Assembly (NCBI GenBank): GCA_021812825.1
Contig: JAKAMO010000012.1
Location: 1-40,220, forward strand
Reading direction: 5' to 3'
DNA length: 40,220 nt
From: a bacterium
GTDB lineage: Bacteria > Elusimicrobiota > Elusimicrobia > Elusimicrobiales > UBA9959
Shown here: in pieces, positions 30,838-38,897 of the stretch
How positions within the stretch are numbered: the first letter of the stretch is position 1
Layout: every line of letters starts with the position of its first letter
The notes under the pieces: generated by a model
Database searches by the model: none
The model's input: the letters and a program-made list of their open reading frames with translations, nothing else
Told to the model about the DNA's origin: nothing
Made by a program: the position numbers and the translations under genes

Positions 30838-31887
30838 CTACTGCACCTGCTTCAGCACGCGCAGGTCGTTCTCGTACAGCATCCTCATGTCGTGGATGCC
30901 GAACAGCAGCATCGCGAAGCGCTCTATGCCCGCTCCGAACGCGAAGCCGCTCCACTTCTCCGGATCGTACTTGCAGGCCTTCAGCACGTTCGGGTGCACG
31001 AGGCCCGCGCCCATCATCTCCAGCCAGCCCGTGCCCTTGCAGACTGGGCAGCGGCCGGAGGAGGACTTGCAGAAGATGCAGCTCATGTCCACTTCCGCGC
31101 CCGGTTCCACGAACGGAAAGTACGACGGGTTGAAGCGGGTCTTCACTCCGGTACCGAAAAGGTCCTTCATGAACGTGTCCACCGTCCACTTCAGGTCCGC
31201 CATGCTGACGCCCTTGTCTACGTAAAGGCCTTCTATCTGGTGGAAGGCGAAGGAGTGGCTCGCGTCCACGGCCTCGGAGCGGAACACGCGGCCGGTATGG
31301 AACACGCGGATAGGCGGCTCAACCTTCTCCATCGAGCGGATCTGCACCGGGGAGGTATGCGTGCGCAGCAGCATCCCCTTGCCGGCGTGGTCCTTCGCGT
31401 CCACGTAGAACGTGTCCTGCATGTCGCGCGCCGGGTGGAAAGGCGGGAAATTCAGCGCCTCGAAGTTGTGGTAATCGTCCTCGATAAGCGGCCCATCGGA
31501 CATCGTGAAACCCAGCTTCAGGAAGCCCTCTGCCAGGCGGTTCATCGTGATGGTAAGCGGGTGCAGGCTGCCCTTGGGATAGGGCAGGCCCGGCATGGTC
31601 AGGTCCATGCCGGCGGAAACGGCCGCGGAGGAGGAAGCGGCGGAGCCCTTCAGCTCGGCCAGCCTGGCCTCCATCTCGGCCTTGGCGGTGTTGCCCAGCG
31701 CGCCCAGCGGCTTGCGCTCCTCCAGCGGGATGTCCTTCAGGTCCCGCAGCAGCAGCGCCAGCTCGCCCTTGCGGCCCAGGTAGCGCAGCTCGAGCGCCTC
31801 CGGGTTCTCCGCGGGCTTCCTGGCTATAGAAACGGAGAAACTGTCCCGTATTGCGGACAGTTTCTCCTTCCATTCCGTGGCGTTCAC
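30838..31887 (-). CDS. pheS: phenylalanyl-tRNA synthetase alpha subunit
   Basis: A 349-aa class II synthetase subunit. An N-terminal coiled coil is followed by motif 2 (VFRSEAVDASHSFAFHQIEG), a cysteine-bearing insert (CIFCKSSSGRCPVCKGTGW) seen in many bacterial PheS proteins, and motif 3 (FGAGIERFAMLLFGI). It activates phenylalanine. It starts 9 nt after the rplT stop, in the common infC-rpmI-rplT-pheS order. Confidence 0.96.
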   Translation of the reverse strand: MNATEWKEKLSAIRDSFSVSIARKPAENPEALELRYLGRKGELALLLRDLKDIPLEERKPLGALGNTAKAEMEARLAELKGSAASSSAAVSAGMDLTMPGLPYPKGSLHPLTITMNRLAEGFLKLGFTMSDGPLIEDDYHNFEALNFPPFHPARDMQDTFYVDAKDHAGKGMLLRTHTSPVQIRSMEKVEPPIRVFHTGRVFRSEAVDASHSFAFHQIEGLYVDKGVSMADLKWTVDTFMKDLFGTGVKTRFNPSYFPFVEPGAEVDMSCIFCKSSSGRCPVCKGTGWLEMMGAGLVHPNVLKACKYDPEKWSGFAFGAGIERFAMLLFGIHDMRMLYENDLRVLKQVQ

Positions 31888-31896
31888 GGAAAGTCC

Positions 31897-32262
31897 TTAT
31901 TTCGCCGGTTTGCCGGCGGCCTTTTTCGCTATCTCTGCGAGCTGCTTGAAGGACTGGGGATCGCGGATGGCAATTTCCGACAGCATCTTCCGGTTCAGGG
32001 TGATGTTGGCCTTCTTCAGACCGTCCATGAACCTGCTGTAGGACAGGCCCTCCTCGCGGGCGGCCGCGTTCAGGCGGATTATCCACAACTGGCGGATGTC
32101 GCCCTTCTTGTCGCGGCGGTGGATATAGGCGGTGGTCAGGGACTTCGCCACCTGCTGCTTGGCCTGGCGGAGGCGGTTGCCCTTGTTGCCGTAATAACCC
32201 TTGGAGAGCTTTAAGACCTTCTTCTTGCGCTTATTGCGCGCTACGCTGTATTTTATTCTCAT
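31897..32262 (-). CDS. rplT: 50S ribosomal protein L20
   Basis: A 121-aa basic protein with KVLKLSKGYYGNKGNRLRQAK, then YIHRRDKKGDIRQLWIIRLNAA and GLSYSRFMDGL, diagnostic of L20. L20 binds 23S rRNA early in assembly and in many bacteria represses its own operon by binding the leader. It lies 45 nt below rpmI. Confidence 0.97.
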   Translation of the reverse strand: MRIKYSVARNKRKKKVLKLSKGYYGNKGNRLRQAKQQVAKSLTTAYIHRRDKKGDIRQLWIIRLNAAAREEGLSYSRFMDGLKKANITLNRKMLSEIAIRDPQSFKQLAEIAKKAAGKPAK

Positions 32263-32307
32263 ATCGCTGCTCCGCGCCGTGTAAGGGCGGCGGCTCCTTT
32301 AGTATAG

Positions 32308-32511
32308 TTATTCGTAGGGGAGATACTTCTTGAGCATGCGGCCCTCGGCGGAGTTCTTCTCCTCCACCTTCGCGGTGCGCAGGTTGCGCCCGCGCTTGGC
32401 CGACATCGGGGTCAGCAGATGGCGCAGGCCGGACTTCCGGTGGAGCCACTTGCCGGAGGTGGTCCTCTTAAATCTCTTCTTGGCTCCGCTGTGGGATTTC
32501 ATTTTAGGCAT
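32308..32511 (-). CDS. rpmI: 50S ribosomal protein L35
   Basis: A 67-aa protein with MPKMKSHSGAKKRFKRTTSG and the C-terminal KYLPY of L35. It lies between infC and rplT in the canonical order. Confidence 0.96.
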   Translation of the reverse strand: MPKMKSHSGAKKRFKRTTSGKWLHRKSGLRHLLTPMSAKRGRNLRTAKVEEKNSAEGRMLKKYLPYE

Positions 32512-32567
32512 AGTTTTTCTCGCTTTATTCTGCTTATTATATAACTTTACCGGCCGTCTTGGGAAGG

Positions 32568-33149
32568 TCAGGCCTCCTGCTCCGGCTTGCCCTCGGGCCT
32601 GGGCTGGCCGGACGGCTTATGGGGCTTGACGTGCGTGGGGGCCAGCATGATGCTCATGCGGTTGCCCATCAGCTGAGGTTTTCCCTCTATGATGCCGACT
32701 TCGGAGAGGTTGTCCTTTATGGACATCAGGATCTCTTCGCCGAGGTTGCGGTGCTGGTTCTCGCGGCCGCGGAACACCACGGTGACGCGCACCTTGTTGT
32801 GTTCCTTCAGGAACTCCTCTATGTGCTTTACCTTGGTCTGCAGGTCGTGGCTGGCTATACGGGGGTTAAGACGTATCTCCTTCAGCGAGCCGGCCTTCTG
32901 CTTCTTCCTGTTCTCGCGCTCCTGCTTTTCCTTCTCGTACAGGAACTTGTTGAAGTCCATCACCTTGCAGACCGGGGGATTGGCCATCGGCGATATCTCG
33001 ACCAGGTCCAGGTTGGCGCCGCGGGCCATAGTGACGGCCTCCGCTAGCGGCTTTACGCCGAGCATGGTCCCATGCATGTCTATAAGGCGCACTTGCGGCG
33101 CGGTGATATAACGGTTGATCCTGACCCTTGGCTTGTTATTATGATACAA
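32568..33149 (-). CDS. infC: translation initiation factor IF-3, TTG start
   Basis: A 193-aa protein. I chose TTG at 33149 because AGGAGG lies 8 nt upstream, and translation then begins (M)YHNNKPRVRINRYITAPQ, the normal IF-3 N-terminus. The in-frame ATG at 33230 would overlap the promoter -10 box and add 27 unrelated residues. Signatures are VRLIDMHGTMLGVKPLAEA and PPVCKVMDFNKFLYE (N-terminal domain and linker), and the C-terminal domain with IRLNPRIASHDLQTKV. A non-AUG infC start is a known autoregulatory feature, because IF-3 discriminates against non-standard start codons. A Pro/Lys-rich tail of about 20 residues ends the protein. Confidence 0.93.
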   Translation of the reverse strand: MYHNNKPRVRINRYITAPQVRLIDMHGTMLGVKPLAEAVTMARGANLDLVEISPMANPPVCKVMDFNKFLYEKEKQERENRKKQKAGSLKEIRLNPRIASHDLQTKVKHIEEFLKEHNKVRVTVVFRGRENQHRNLGEEILMSIKDNLSEVGIIEGKPQLMGNRMSIMLAPTHVKPHKPSGQPRPEGKPEQEA

Positions 33150-33226
33150 ACGTTTTTCCTCCTGAATTACCCCGGCGGCAAAAGCCGCCTGCGCGGGTCT
33201 CATAGGGACCCGGGCTTTATATTCTA
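33150..33226 (-). promoter_or_regulatory. infC operon promoter and structured leader
   Basis: On the minus strand TAGAAT (33226-33221) is a likely -10. The leader of about 65 nt contains a hairpin CGGGTC (33194-33199) / GACCCG (33207-33212) and another GGCGGC (33174-33179) / GCCGCC (33184-33189) with an AAAA/TTTT loop. AGGAGG and the TTG start follow. The place fits an L20- or IF-3-responsive leader, though I do not see a full match to a known L20 leader. Confidence 0.5.
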
Positions 33227-33240
33227 CCATTTAGGGAAGG

Positions 33241-33993
33241 CTAGAAGAAGGTGAAATACAGGCGGTACCACGCCAGGCCCAGGTACTCGTTCAGGGCCAG
33301 CCTGGCCTCCACCACGCCGCTGCCGGGCAGCCAGTCGCGCACATAGAGCGGGCCGCCGGAGCGCCGGGCCACCGGGAAAGGCACGAGGTCCGAGGCGCCC
33401 GACTTCGCGAAGAGGAGCACGGAGCGCGGCATGTGGTAGGCGGAAGTGACGAGGATAAGGCGCTTGTAGCCCTTCTCGCCGCACAGCTTCATCGTGAGAA
33501 GCGCGTTCTCCCTGGTGTCCCTGGAGGCCTTTTCCACCGTCAGCTTGCCGTCCGGCACGCCCAGCTCCTTGAGCCAGGCCGCCGCGGCCTCGGATTCTGG
33601 TTCGGAGGAGAACGGGGCCCCGCCGGAGACGACTATCGGCAGGCCGATGTCCTTAAAAAGCTTGTAGGCCGCGGCGGAGCGCTCCAGCGTGCCGGGGGCG
33701 AGGCGCTCCGAGGAAGAATAAGGCCTCCCCCCGCCGCGGAAGCCGCCGCAAAGCAGGACTATGGCGTCGCCGCGTGGGTTATCCGGAAGAGCATAGGCCA
33801 GTTCCAGCGGCTTTATCAGTTCGTCGGAGAACACCTTGGAAGTCCCGGCCCAGATCACCGCCGACAGGACGGCGCAGATCGCGGCCGCCTTCCGCTCGCG
33901 CTTCCACAGCCAGGCGGCCAGGGCGGCCAGGATCACCACCATTATTCCGGGTGGCAGCACGAAAGCTTCGAGTATCTTCTTGATCAGGAACAT
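33241..33993 (-). CDS. YdcF/SanA/ElyC-like DUF218 membrane protein
   Basis: A 250-aa protein. Two N-terminal membrane helices (about 8-28 and 35-50) precede a DUF218 domain: DAIVLLCGGF, LPIVVSGGAPFSSEPESEAAA, SRDTRENALLTM and LVTSAYHMPRSVLLF, the classical SxxxxR pattern of the YdcF/SanA family. Members act in envelope maintenance or polyprenyl-linked metabolism. I chose ATG 33993; a GTG at 33999 is also possible. A TATGAT box at 34002-34007 lies 8 nt before the ATG, so the mRNA has almost no leader, although AGGTG could serve as a short ribosome binding site. Confidence 0.82.
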   Translation of the reverse strand: MFLIKKILEAFVLPPGIMVVILAALAAWLWKRERKAAAICAVLSAVIWAGTSKVFSDELIKPLELAYALPDNPRGDAIVLLCGGFRGGGRPYSSSERLAPGTLERSAAAYKLFKDIGLPIVVSGGAPFSSEPESEAAAAWLKELGVPDGKLTVEKASRDTRENALLTMKLCGEKGYKRLILVTSAYHMPRSVLLFAKSGASDLVPFPVARRSGGPLYVRDWLPGSGVVEARLALNEYLGLAWYRLYFTFF

Positions 33994-34084
33994 CAGCACC
34001 TATCATACTAAATCCGGTCCAAGTTCGAGAGGGGCGACGCTCGCTCATGGACGGGCGCGGCAAAAACCGCGAGATGCGAAGTCG

Positions 34085-34165
34085 GGGGCCTGGCAAGGGT
34101 ATGGGCCCATCAGGCACGGGGTCTCGCACACCGTGCCCGAAGCCCCATACCCCGCCCAGCCCCAC
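34085..34165. repeat. 80-nt imperfect hairpin between hppA and the YdcF-like gene
   Basis: Outer arms GGGTATGGG (34097-34105) and CCCATACCC (34144-34152) pair perfectly. Inner arms GGCACGG (34113-34119) and CCGTGCC (34131-34137) pair across an 11-nt loop. Weaker pairing extends to about 34085 and 34165. It lies between the hppA terminator and the YdcF-like promoter, with no reading frame. It may be a small RNA, a REP-like palindrome or a regulator site. The remainder of the 34008-34232 gap shows nothing else except the terminator. Confidence 0.45.
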
Positions 34166-34176
34166 ACGTTTGACAC

Positions 34177-34210
34177 AAAAAAGAAGATCCCCTCCGGGGC
34201 GGGGATCTTC
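34177..34210 (-). terminator. Rho-independent terminator of hppA
   Basis: A 10-bp perfect stem GAAGATCCCC (34183-34192) / GGGGATCTTC (34201-34210) with an 8-nt loop. On the minus strand it is followed by a run of T (complement of AAAAAA, 34177-34182). It lies 22 nt after the hppA stop. Confidence 0.88.
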
Positions 34211-34232
34211 CTGTAGGCCGCAGTAGGCCTTG

Positions 34233-36680
34233 TTACTTCAGGTCCTGCGGGATGCGCATCGCGTAGAACGAGCGCCACACGAAGACGGTGCTGATGACGA
34301 AGAACACCAGCGCCAGCATGTGCGCCACCTTCGCGTCCAGCGTGATCGCCAGCTCCACCGCCAGCAGACCGAAGAGCGTGGTGAACTTGATGATCGGGTT
34401 CATCGCCACGGACGAGGTGTCCTTGAAGGGGTCGCCCACCGTGTCGCCCACGACGGAGGCGTCGTGCAGCGGCGTGCCCTTCGCGTTCAGCTCCGTCTCC
34501 ACCAGCTTCTTCGCGTTGTCCCAGGCGCCGCCCGCGTCGGCCATGAAGATCGCCTGGTACAGGCCGAAGATGGCGATGCTGATCAGGTAGCCGATGAAGA
34601 AGTAGTGGTTCACGCAGGCGAAGGCGAGCGTGCTGAAGAACACCGCGAGGAAGATGTTGAACATGCCCTTCTGCGCGTACTGCGTGCAGATCTCGACGAC
34701 CTTCTTCGAGTCCGAGATGGAGGCCTTCTCGCCGCCGCCCTCCAGCTTGATGTTCTTCTTGATGAACTCCACCGCGCGGAAAGCGCCGGTGGAGACCGCC
34801 TGCGTGGAAGCGCCGGCGAACCAGAAGATTATGGCGCCGCCGGTGATCAGGCCCAGCAAGAACAGCGGGTTCATGATCGACAGGCCGGCGTAGATGCCGC
34901 CCGGGCCCTCGGTGCCGAACCTGGAGGCCAGCAGCTGGATGATCGCGAAGATCAGCGTCGTCGCGCCCACCACGGCCGTGCCTATCAGCACGGGCTTCGC
35001 GGTAGCCTTGAAGGTGTTGCCCGCGCCGTCGTTCTCCTCGAGGTGCATCTTGCCGCTCTTGAAGTCCGGCTCGAAGCCGAACTCCTTCTTGATGTCTTCC
35101 TTGATGTTCGGCAGGCTCTCTATCATCGACAGTTCGAAGACGCTCTGCGCGTTGTCGGTCACCGGGCCGTAGGAGTCCACGGCTATCGTCACCGGGCCCA
35201 TGCCCAGGAAGCCGAACGCCACGAGGCCGAACGCGAAGATGGCCGGGGCCATCATCAGGTCGCCGAGGCCCATCGTGCTGACCGCGTAGGCCACGGCCAT
35301 CAGCGCTATGATGGACATGCCCATCCAGTAGGCGCTGAAGTTGCCGGCGACGAGGCCGCTGAGGATGTTAAGCGAAGCGCCGCCTTCCTTGGAGGCGGTC
35401 ACCACCTCGCGCACGTGGCCGGAGTTGGTGGAGGTGAAGACCTTCACGAGTTCCGGTATCAGCGCGCCGGCTATCGTGCCGCAGGTGATGATGGTGGAGA
35501 GCTTCCACCACAGCGTGCCGTCGCCCAGCTGCGGGATCAGCAGGTAGCTGGCCAGGTAGGTCATCGCGATGGAGACCACCGAGGTCAGCCAGACCAGCAT
35601 GGTCAGCGGGTGCTCGAAGTTGAACTTCTTCGCGCTGCCGTACATCGCCTTGGAGATCGCGCCGTTGACGAAATAGGAGAAGGCGCTGGTGATGATCATG
35701 CCGATGCGCATCACGAAGATCCAGACGAGCAGCTGTATCTGGGTAGTGTGCGCAAGCGCGGTGGCGTCCGCCTCGGGGAGGCCGTTCTTCATGAACAGCG
35801 CCGGGGAGACCGCCAGCGAGATGAAGGTGATCAGCGCAACGCCCGTCACGCCGTAGGTCTCGAAGCCGTCGGCCGTAGGGCCCACGGAATCGCCGGCGTT
35901 GTCGCCGGTGCAGTCCGCTATCACGCCCGGGTTGCGGGCGTCGTCTTCCTTGATCTTGAAGACGATCTTCATCAGGTCGGAGCCGATGTCGGCTATCTTC
36001 GTGAAGATGCCGCCGGCGATGCGGAGCGCCGCCGCGCCCAGGGACTCGCCTATCGCGAAGCCGATGAAGCAGGGGCCAGCGTAGTCGCCAGGCACGAACA
36101 GCAGGATGAAGAGCATCATCACGAGCTCTACCGAGATCAGCAGCATGCCGATGGACATACCGGCCTTGAGCGGGATGTGCATCGCCGGGTAGGGCAGGCC
36201 CTCGAGGGCCGCGAAGGCGGTGCGGGAGTTGGCGTAGGTGTTGATGCGGATGCCGAACCACGCCACCGCGTAGGAACCCAGGATGCCCACTATGGAGAAC
36301 AGCACCACAATGACGATCTTCATCGCGGTCATCTCGCGGCTGAAGTACCAGATCATGATCGCCGCGATGAAGGCCCACAGAATGGCGAGGAACTTGCCCT
36401 GGGTTACCAGGTAAGTCTTGCAGGTCTCGTAGATCAGCTCGGAGATGTCCTTCATCGACTTGTGCACCGGGAGCTTCGAGATCTGCATCGACTGCACGAT
36501 GCCGAACAGGACGCCCAGCACGCAGATCACGAGGCCGGCGAGCAGCAGGTTATGCCCGGTCATGCCCAGGAACGAGACGCTGGACAGGTCGGGTATGACC
36601 AGCTCTGCTTCGCTGGCAAAAGCGGGAGCGGAAGCTAACAACAGAGCCGCGGCGGCGGCGAGAGTTTTCAGTTTGCGCAT
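34233..36680 (-). CDS. hppA: membrane-bound proton/sodium-translocating pyrophosphatase, divergent type
   Basis: An 815-aa, about 16-helix protein that couples pyrophosphate hydrolysis to ion pumping. Catalytic regions are DIGSDLMKIVFKIKEDDARN (231-250), GVIADCTGDNAGDSVGP (252-268) and DTVGDPFKDTSS (746-757). The usual GNTTxA motif reads GNTFKAT (554-560); the Lys at K558 occupies the position that separates K+-independent (Lys) from K+-dependent (Ala) enzymes. Spellings such as SVGPTADGFETYGVTG depart from the common family and fit an evolutionarily divergent subgroup, so the transported ion is not certain. Residues 1-22 look like a cleavable signal peptide (MRKLKTLAAAAALLLASAPAFA). The ribosome binding site is AGAGGG. 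Confidence 0.92.
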   Translation of the reverse strand: MRKLKTLAAAAALLLASAPAFASEAELVIPDLSSVSFLGMTGHNLLLAGLVICVLGVLFGIVQSMQISKLPVHKSMKDISELIYETCKTYLVTQGKFLAILWAFIAAIMIWYFSREMTAMKIVIVVLFSIVGILGSYAVAWFGIRINTYANSRTAFAALEGLPYPAMHIPLKAGMSIGMLLISVELVMMLFILLFVPGDYAGPCFIGFAIGESLGAAALRIAGGIFTKIADIGSDLMKIVFKIKEDDARNPGVIADCTGDNAGDSVGPTADGFETYGVTGVALITFISLAVSPALFMKNGLPEADATALAHTTQIQLLVWIFVMRIGMIITSAFSYFVNGAISKAMYGSAKKFNFEHPLTMLVWLTSVVSIAMTYLASYLLIPQLGDGTLWWKLSTIITCGTIAGALIPELVKVFTSTNSGHVREVVTASKEGGASLNILSGLVAGNFSAYWMGMSIIALMAVAYAVSTMGLGDLMMAPAIFAFGLVAFGFLGMGPVTIAVDSYGPVTDNAQSVFELSMIESLPNIKEDIKKEFGFEPDFKSGKMHLEENDGAGNTFKATAKPVLIGTAVVGATTLIFAIIQLLASRFGTEGPGGIYAGLSIMNPLFLLGLITGGAIIFWFAGASTQAVSTGAFRAVEFIKKNIKLEGGGEKASISDSKKVVEICTQYAQKGMFNIFLAVFFSTLAFACVNHYFFIGYLISIAIFGLYQAIFMADAGGAWDNAKKLVETELNAKGTPLHDASVVGDTVGDPFKDTSSVAMNPIIKFTTLFGLLAVELAITLDAKVAHMLALVFFVISTVFVWRSFYAMRIPQDLK

Positions 36681-36706
36681 TTTTCCCTCTGACTGGTTTA
36701 AGTTTA

Positions 36707-36735
36707 AAGGCCCGCCGTTTTTGGCGGCGGGCCTT
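36707..36735 (-). terminator. terminator between rplA and hppA
   Basis: An 11-bp perfect stem AAGGCCCGCCG (36707-36717) / CGGCGGGCCTT (36725-36735) with a 7-nt loop. It lies 8 nt after the rplA stop on the minus strand, and the tail is TTTAAACTT-like. It separates the ribosomal operon from hppA, whose promoter must lie in the same short gap. Confidence 0.75.
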
Positions 36736-36743
36736 GAATTTTG

Positions 36744-37433
36744 TTAGGCCGAGGCCTTCTGCTCCACGGCTACGGGTATCCCCGCGCCCATGGAGGACGA
36801 AACGAACACCGACTGCATATAGACGCCCTTGGAGGCCGAAGGCTTCACCTTCAGGACCGCGTCTATCACGGCCTGCACGTTCTCGGCCAGCTTCTCCTCC
36901 GGGAAGGAGACCTTGCCGGCCACGGCATGAACGATGCCCTGCGGGTCGGCCTTGAACTCTATGCGGCCGGCCTTCAGCTCCTTGACGGTCCTGGCGATGT
37001 CGAAGGTCACGGTGCCGCTCTTAGGGTTGGGCATCAGGCCCTTGGGCCCCAGCGTCTTGCCGAGCTTGGCGGCGTCCTTCATCATGTCCGGCGTGACTAC
37101 GAGTATGTCGAAGTCCATGAACCCGCCGAAGATCTTCTCGATCAGGTCGGTCCCGCCGCACACGTCGGCGCCGGCGGTCTGGGCTTCCTTTTCCTTCTCG
37201 CCCTTGGCGATGACGGCGATCTTCTTGGTCTTGCCGGTGCCGTGCGGCAGCGCCACGGTGGAGCGCACCTGCTGGTCGCTCTGCTTGACGTCGATGCCGA
37301 GCTTCAGGTGGACCTCCACGGTCTCGTCGAACTTGGCGTTGGCGTTCTTCTTGACGAGCGCCACGGCTTCCTTCACGTTGTACTGCTTGGAAAGGTCCAG
37401 ACCTTTCTTTATGTTGGCTATTCTTTTACCCAT
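36744..37433 (-). CDS. rplA: 50S ribosomal protein L1
   Basis: A 229-aa protein with KRIANIKKGLDLSKQYNVKE, LPHGTGKTKKIAVIAKGE, GLMPNPKSGTVT and the FKADPQGIVHAVAGKVSF region, all diagnostic of L1. L1 forms the mobile stalk at the E site and often represses its own operon by binding mRNA. The rplK-rplA gap (37434-37507) contains a hairpin (GCGGGG 37456-37461 / CCCCGC 37472-37477) that could be a regulatory site. rplJ and rplL do not follow. Confidence 0.97.
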   Translation of the reverse strand: MGKRIANIKKGLDLSKQYNVKEAVALVKKNANAKFDETVEVHLKLGIDVKQSDQQVRSTVALPHGTGKTKKIAVIAKGEKEKEAQTAGADVCGGTDLIEKIFGGFMDFDILVVTPDMMKDAAKLGKTLGPKGLMPNPKSGTVTFDIARTVKELKAGRIEFKADPQGIVHAVAGKVSFPEEKLAENVQAVIDAVLKVKPSASKGVYMQSVFVSSSMGAGIPVAVEQKASA

Positions 37434-37507
37434 TTTATCTCCTCGAGGTGCGAGCGCGGGGGCCTTGCGGTCCCCGCTCCCTCAATTTCTGCCGCTTCGC
37501 GGCAAAT

Positions 37508-37942
37508 CTATTCTACTATGTCCACGCCCATGCTGCGGGCGGTGCCCTTCACCATCTCCATCGCCTGCTTGACGTCCTTGGTGTTAAGGTCGGGCAGCTT
37601 CTGCTTGGCCACTTCCTCGACCTGCTTGAGGTTCATCTTGCCCACTTTGTCCTTGTTGGGGGTGCCCGAACCCTTCGCGAGGCCGGCGGCCTTCTTGATC
37701 AGCGCGGACATGGGCGGCATCTTCGTGATGAACGTGAAGCTGCGGTCCTCGAACACGGTGATGACCACCGGTATCGGCACGCCCTGCTCGAGCTTGCGGG
37801 TCTTCTCGTTGAACTGCTTGCAGAAGTCCATGATGTTGACGCCGTGCTGGCCGAGCGCGGGGCCGACGGGCGGCGCGGGGTTGGCCGAGCCGGCCGGGAT
37901 CTGGAGCTTAATGAAGGTCTTTACCGCTTTTGCTTTAGCCAT
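37508..37942 (-). CDS. rplK: 50S ribosomal protein L11
   Basis: A 144-aa protein with [35 protein letters not shown], then [16 protein letters not shown] and the C-terminal [13 protein letters not shown] of L11. It binds the GTPase-associated centre of 23S rRNA. No Shine-Dalgarno sequence lies in the 15 nt before the ATG; instead an AU-rich hairpin ends 9 nt upstream. Confidence 0.97.
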   Translation of the reverse strand: MAKAKAVKTFIKLQIPAGSANPAPPVGPALGQHGVNIMDFCKQFNEKTRKLEQGVPIPVVITVFEDRSFTFITKMPPMSALIKKAAGLAKGSGTPNKDKVGKMNLKQVEEVAKQKLPDLNTKDVKQAMEMVKGTARSMGVDIVE

Positions 37943-37951
37943 AATAATAGA

Positions 37952-37976
37952 TTTTAAGGATTATTATTCCTTAAAA
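37952..37976 (-). promoter_or_regulatory. AU-rich hairpin directly upstream of rplK
   Basis: TTTTAAGGA (37952-37960) and TCCTTAAAA (37968-37976) form a perfect 9-bp stem with a 7-nt loop (TTATTAT), 9 nt before the rplK start. The AAGGA in the stem is the only nearby purine-rich sequence, so the hairpin could hide a ribosome binding site. It stands out in a GC-rich genome. Confidence 0.4.
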
Positions 37977-38050
37977 CTCTCCTTTCTACCTTTACGTCCT
38001 GGAAGCGCCGCGTAACCACGGGCATCCTGCAGCCGCCGAAGCTTGCGGCC

Positions 38051-38584
38051 TTAGACTTTTTCTACCTGCAGAAAATCCAGCTCCACCGGGGTGGGGCGGT
38101 CGAAAACGGTGACGGTGACGCGCAGCTTGGCCTTGGCCTCGTTGACGTCCTCCACCAGGCCCATGAAGTGCTTGAACGGCCCCTCGATGATGCGGACGTT
38201 CTCACCCTTCTCGAACTGCACGGCCGGCTTGGGCTTCTCGGCGCTGGTCGAGTTCTGGAGCTCCAGGATCTGCTGGACCTCCTCCTCGCCCATCGGCACG
38301 GGCTTGGGGTCCCCGAGGAACCCGCTGACGCCCTGCACGCCGCGTATGACCCAGTAGGTGTTGCTGTCCAGCTCCATATTGACGAGCACGTAGCCGGGGA
38401 AAAATGTGCGCTTGGAGACCTTCTTCTGGTTGTTCTTGACCTGCATGACGTCCTCGGTGGGGATGAGGACCTGCGCTATGCGGCCGGCGTTGTCCGGGGC
38501 CTCTATCTTCGCCTGGAGGGTCTTGAAGACGCGCTCCTCGAAGCCGGTGCGGGTGTGTATGACGTACCAGGCTTTGTCTGCCAT
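38051..38584 (-). CDS. nusG: transcription termination/antitermination factor NusG
   Basis: A 177-aa protein. The NGN domain has [20 protein letters not shown] and [13 protein letters not shown], and GVSGFLGDP follows. The C-terminal KOW domain reads [25 protein letters not shown]. The ATG shares one base with the secE stop (38584). It links RNA polymerase to the ribosome and Rho. Confidence 0.97.
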   Translation of the reverse strand: MADKAWYVIHTRTGFEERVFKTLQAKIEAPDNAGRIAQVLIPTEDVMQVKNNQKKVSKRTFFPGYVLVNMELDSNTYWVIRGVQGVSGFLGDPKPVPMGEEEVQQILELQNSTSAEKPKPAVQFEKGENVRIIEGPFKHFMGLVEDVNEAKAKLRVTVTVFDRPTPVELDFLQVEKV

Positions 38585-38772
38585 TAACGGCCTCCCAGTA
38601 TGGATTTAAGCACCGCGGTAAGGCCGAAATCCACCACGCTGATGTAGATAGAGATCAGGATGACGACCACGCTGACGCCGATGGTGGAGCGCACCACGTC
38701 CTTACGCGGCAGCCAGGTGACCTTCCCGAGCTCTTCCCATACTTCCTTCAGAAATCCGGTATATTTTTCCAT
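38584..38772 (-). CDS. secE: preprotein translocase subunit SecE
   Basis: A 62-aa single-helix SecE. KEVWEELGKVTWLPRKDVVRS is the amphipathic helix, and the membrane helix follows at about 30-52. I chose ATG 38772; an in-frame TTG four codons upstream (38784) is less likely because it lacks a better ribosome binding site. A small hairpin (GCCGC 38794-38798 / GCGGC 38805-38809) lies between it and the tRNA. Confidence 0.9.
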   Translation of the reverse strand: MEKYTGFLKEVWEELGKVTWLPRKDVVRSTIGVSVVVILISIYISVVDFGLTAVLKSILGGR

Positions 38773-38816
38773 AAACGCGTCCAAGTCTCACAAGCCGCGG
38801 CGTAGCGGCTAAAATC

Positions 38817-38890
38817 TGGCGGGAGTGGAAGGAATCGAACCCTCAGTTGCGGTTTTGGAGACCGCTGGTTTACCATTAACCGACACTCCC
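38817..38890 (-). tRNA. trpT: tRNA-Trp (anticodon CCA)
   Basis: A 74-nt cloverleaf. The acceptor stem GGGAGTG (38890-38884) pairs with CACTCCC (38827-38821), the discriminator is G, and CCA is encoded at 38819-38817. The D-arm has GGTTAATGGTAAACC. The anticodon stem GCGGT/ACCGC encloses the loop CTCCAAA with anticodon CCA. The T-loop is TTCGATT. Its position between rpmG and secE is the common bacterial arrangement, so it is probably processed from the polycistronic transcript. Confidence 0.96.
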
Positions 38891-38897
38891 GTCGGTA

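Noticed and set aside
33150..33230. Upstream ATG of infC adding 27 residues
   Set aside because: It overlaps the -10 and leader hairpins, lacks a ribosome binding site, and the extra residues do not match IF-3.
34230..36638. 802-codon open frame on the plus strand opposite hppA
   Set aside because: A shadow frame with biased His/Arg/Gln composition and no domain; the membrane pyrophosphatase is clear on the other strand.
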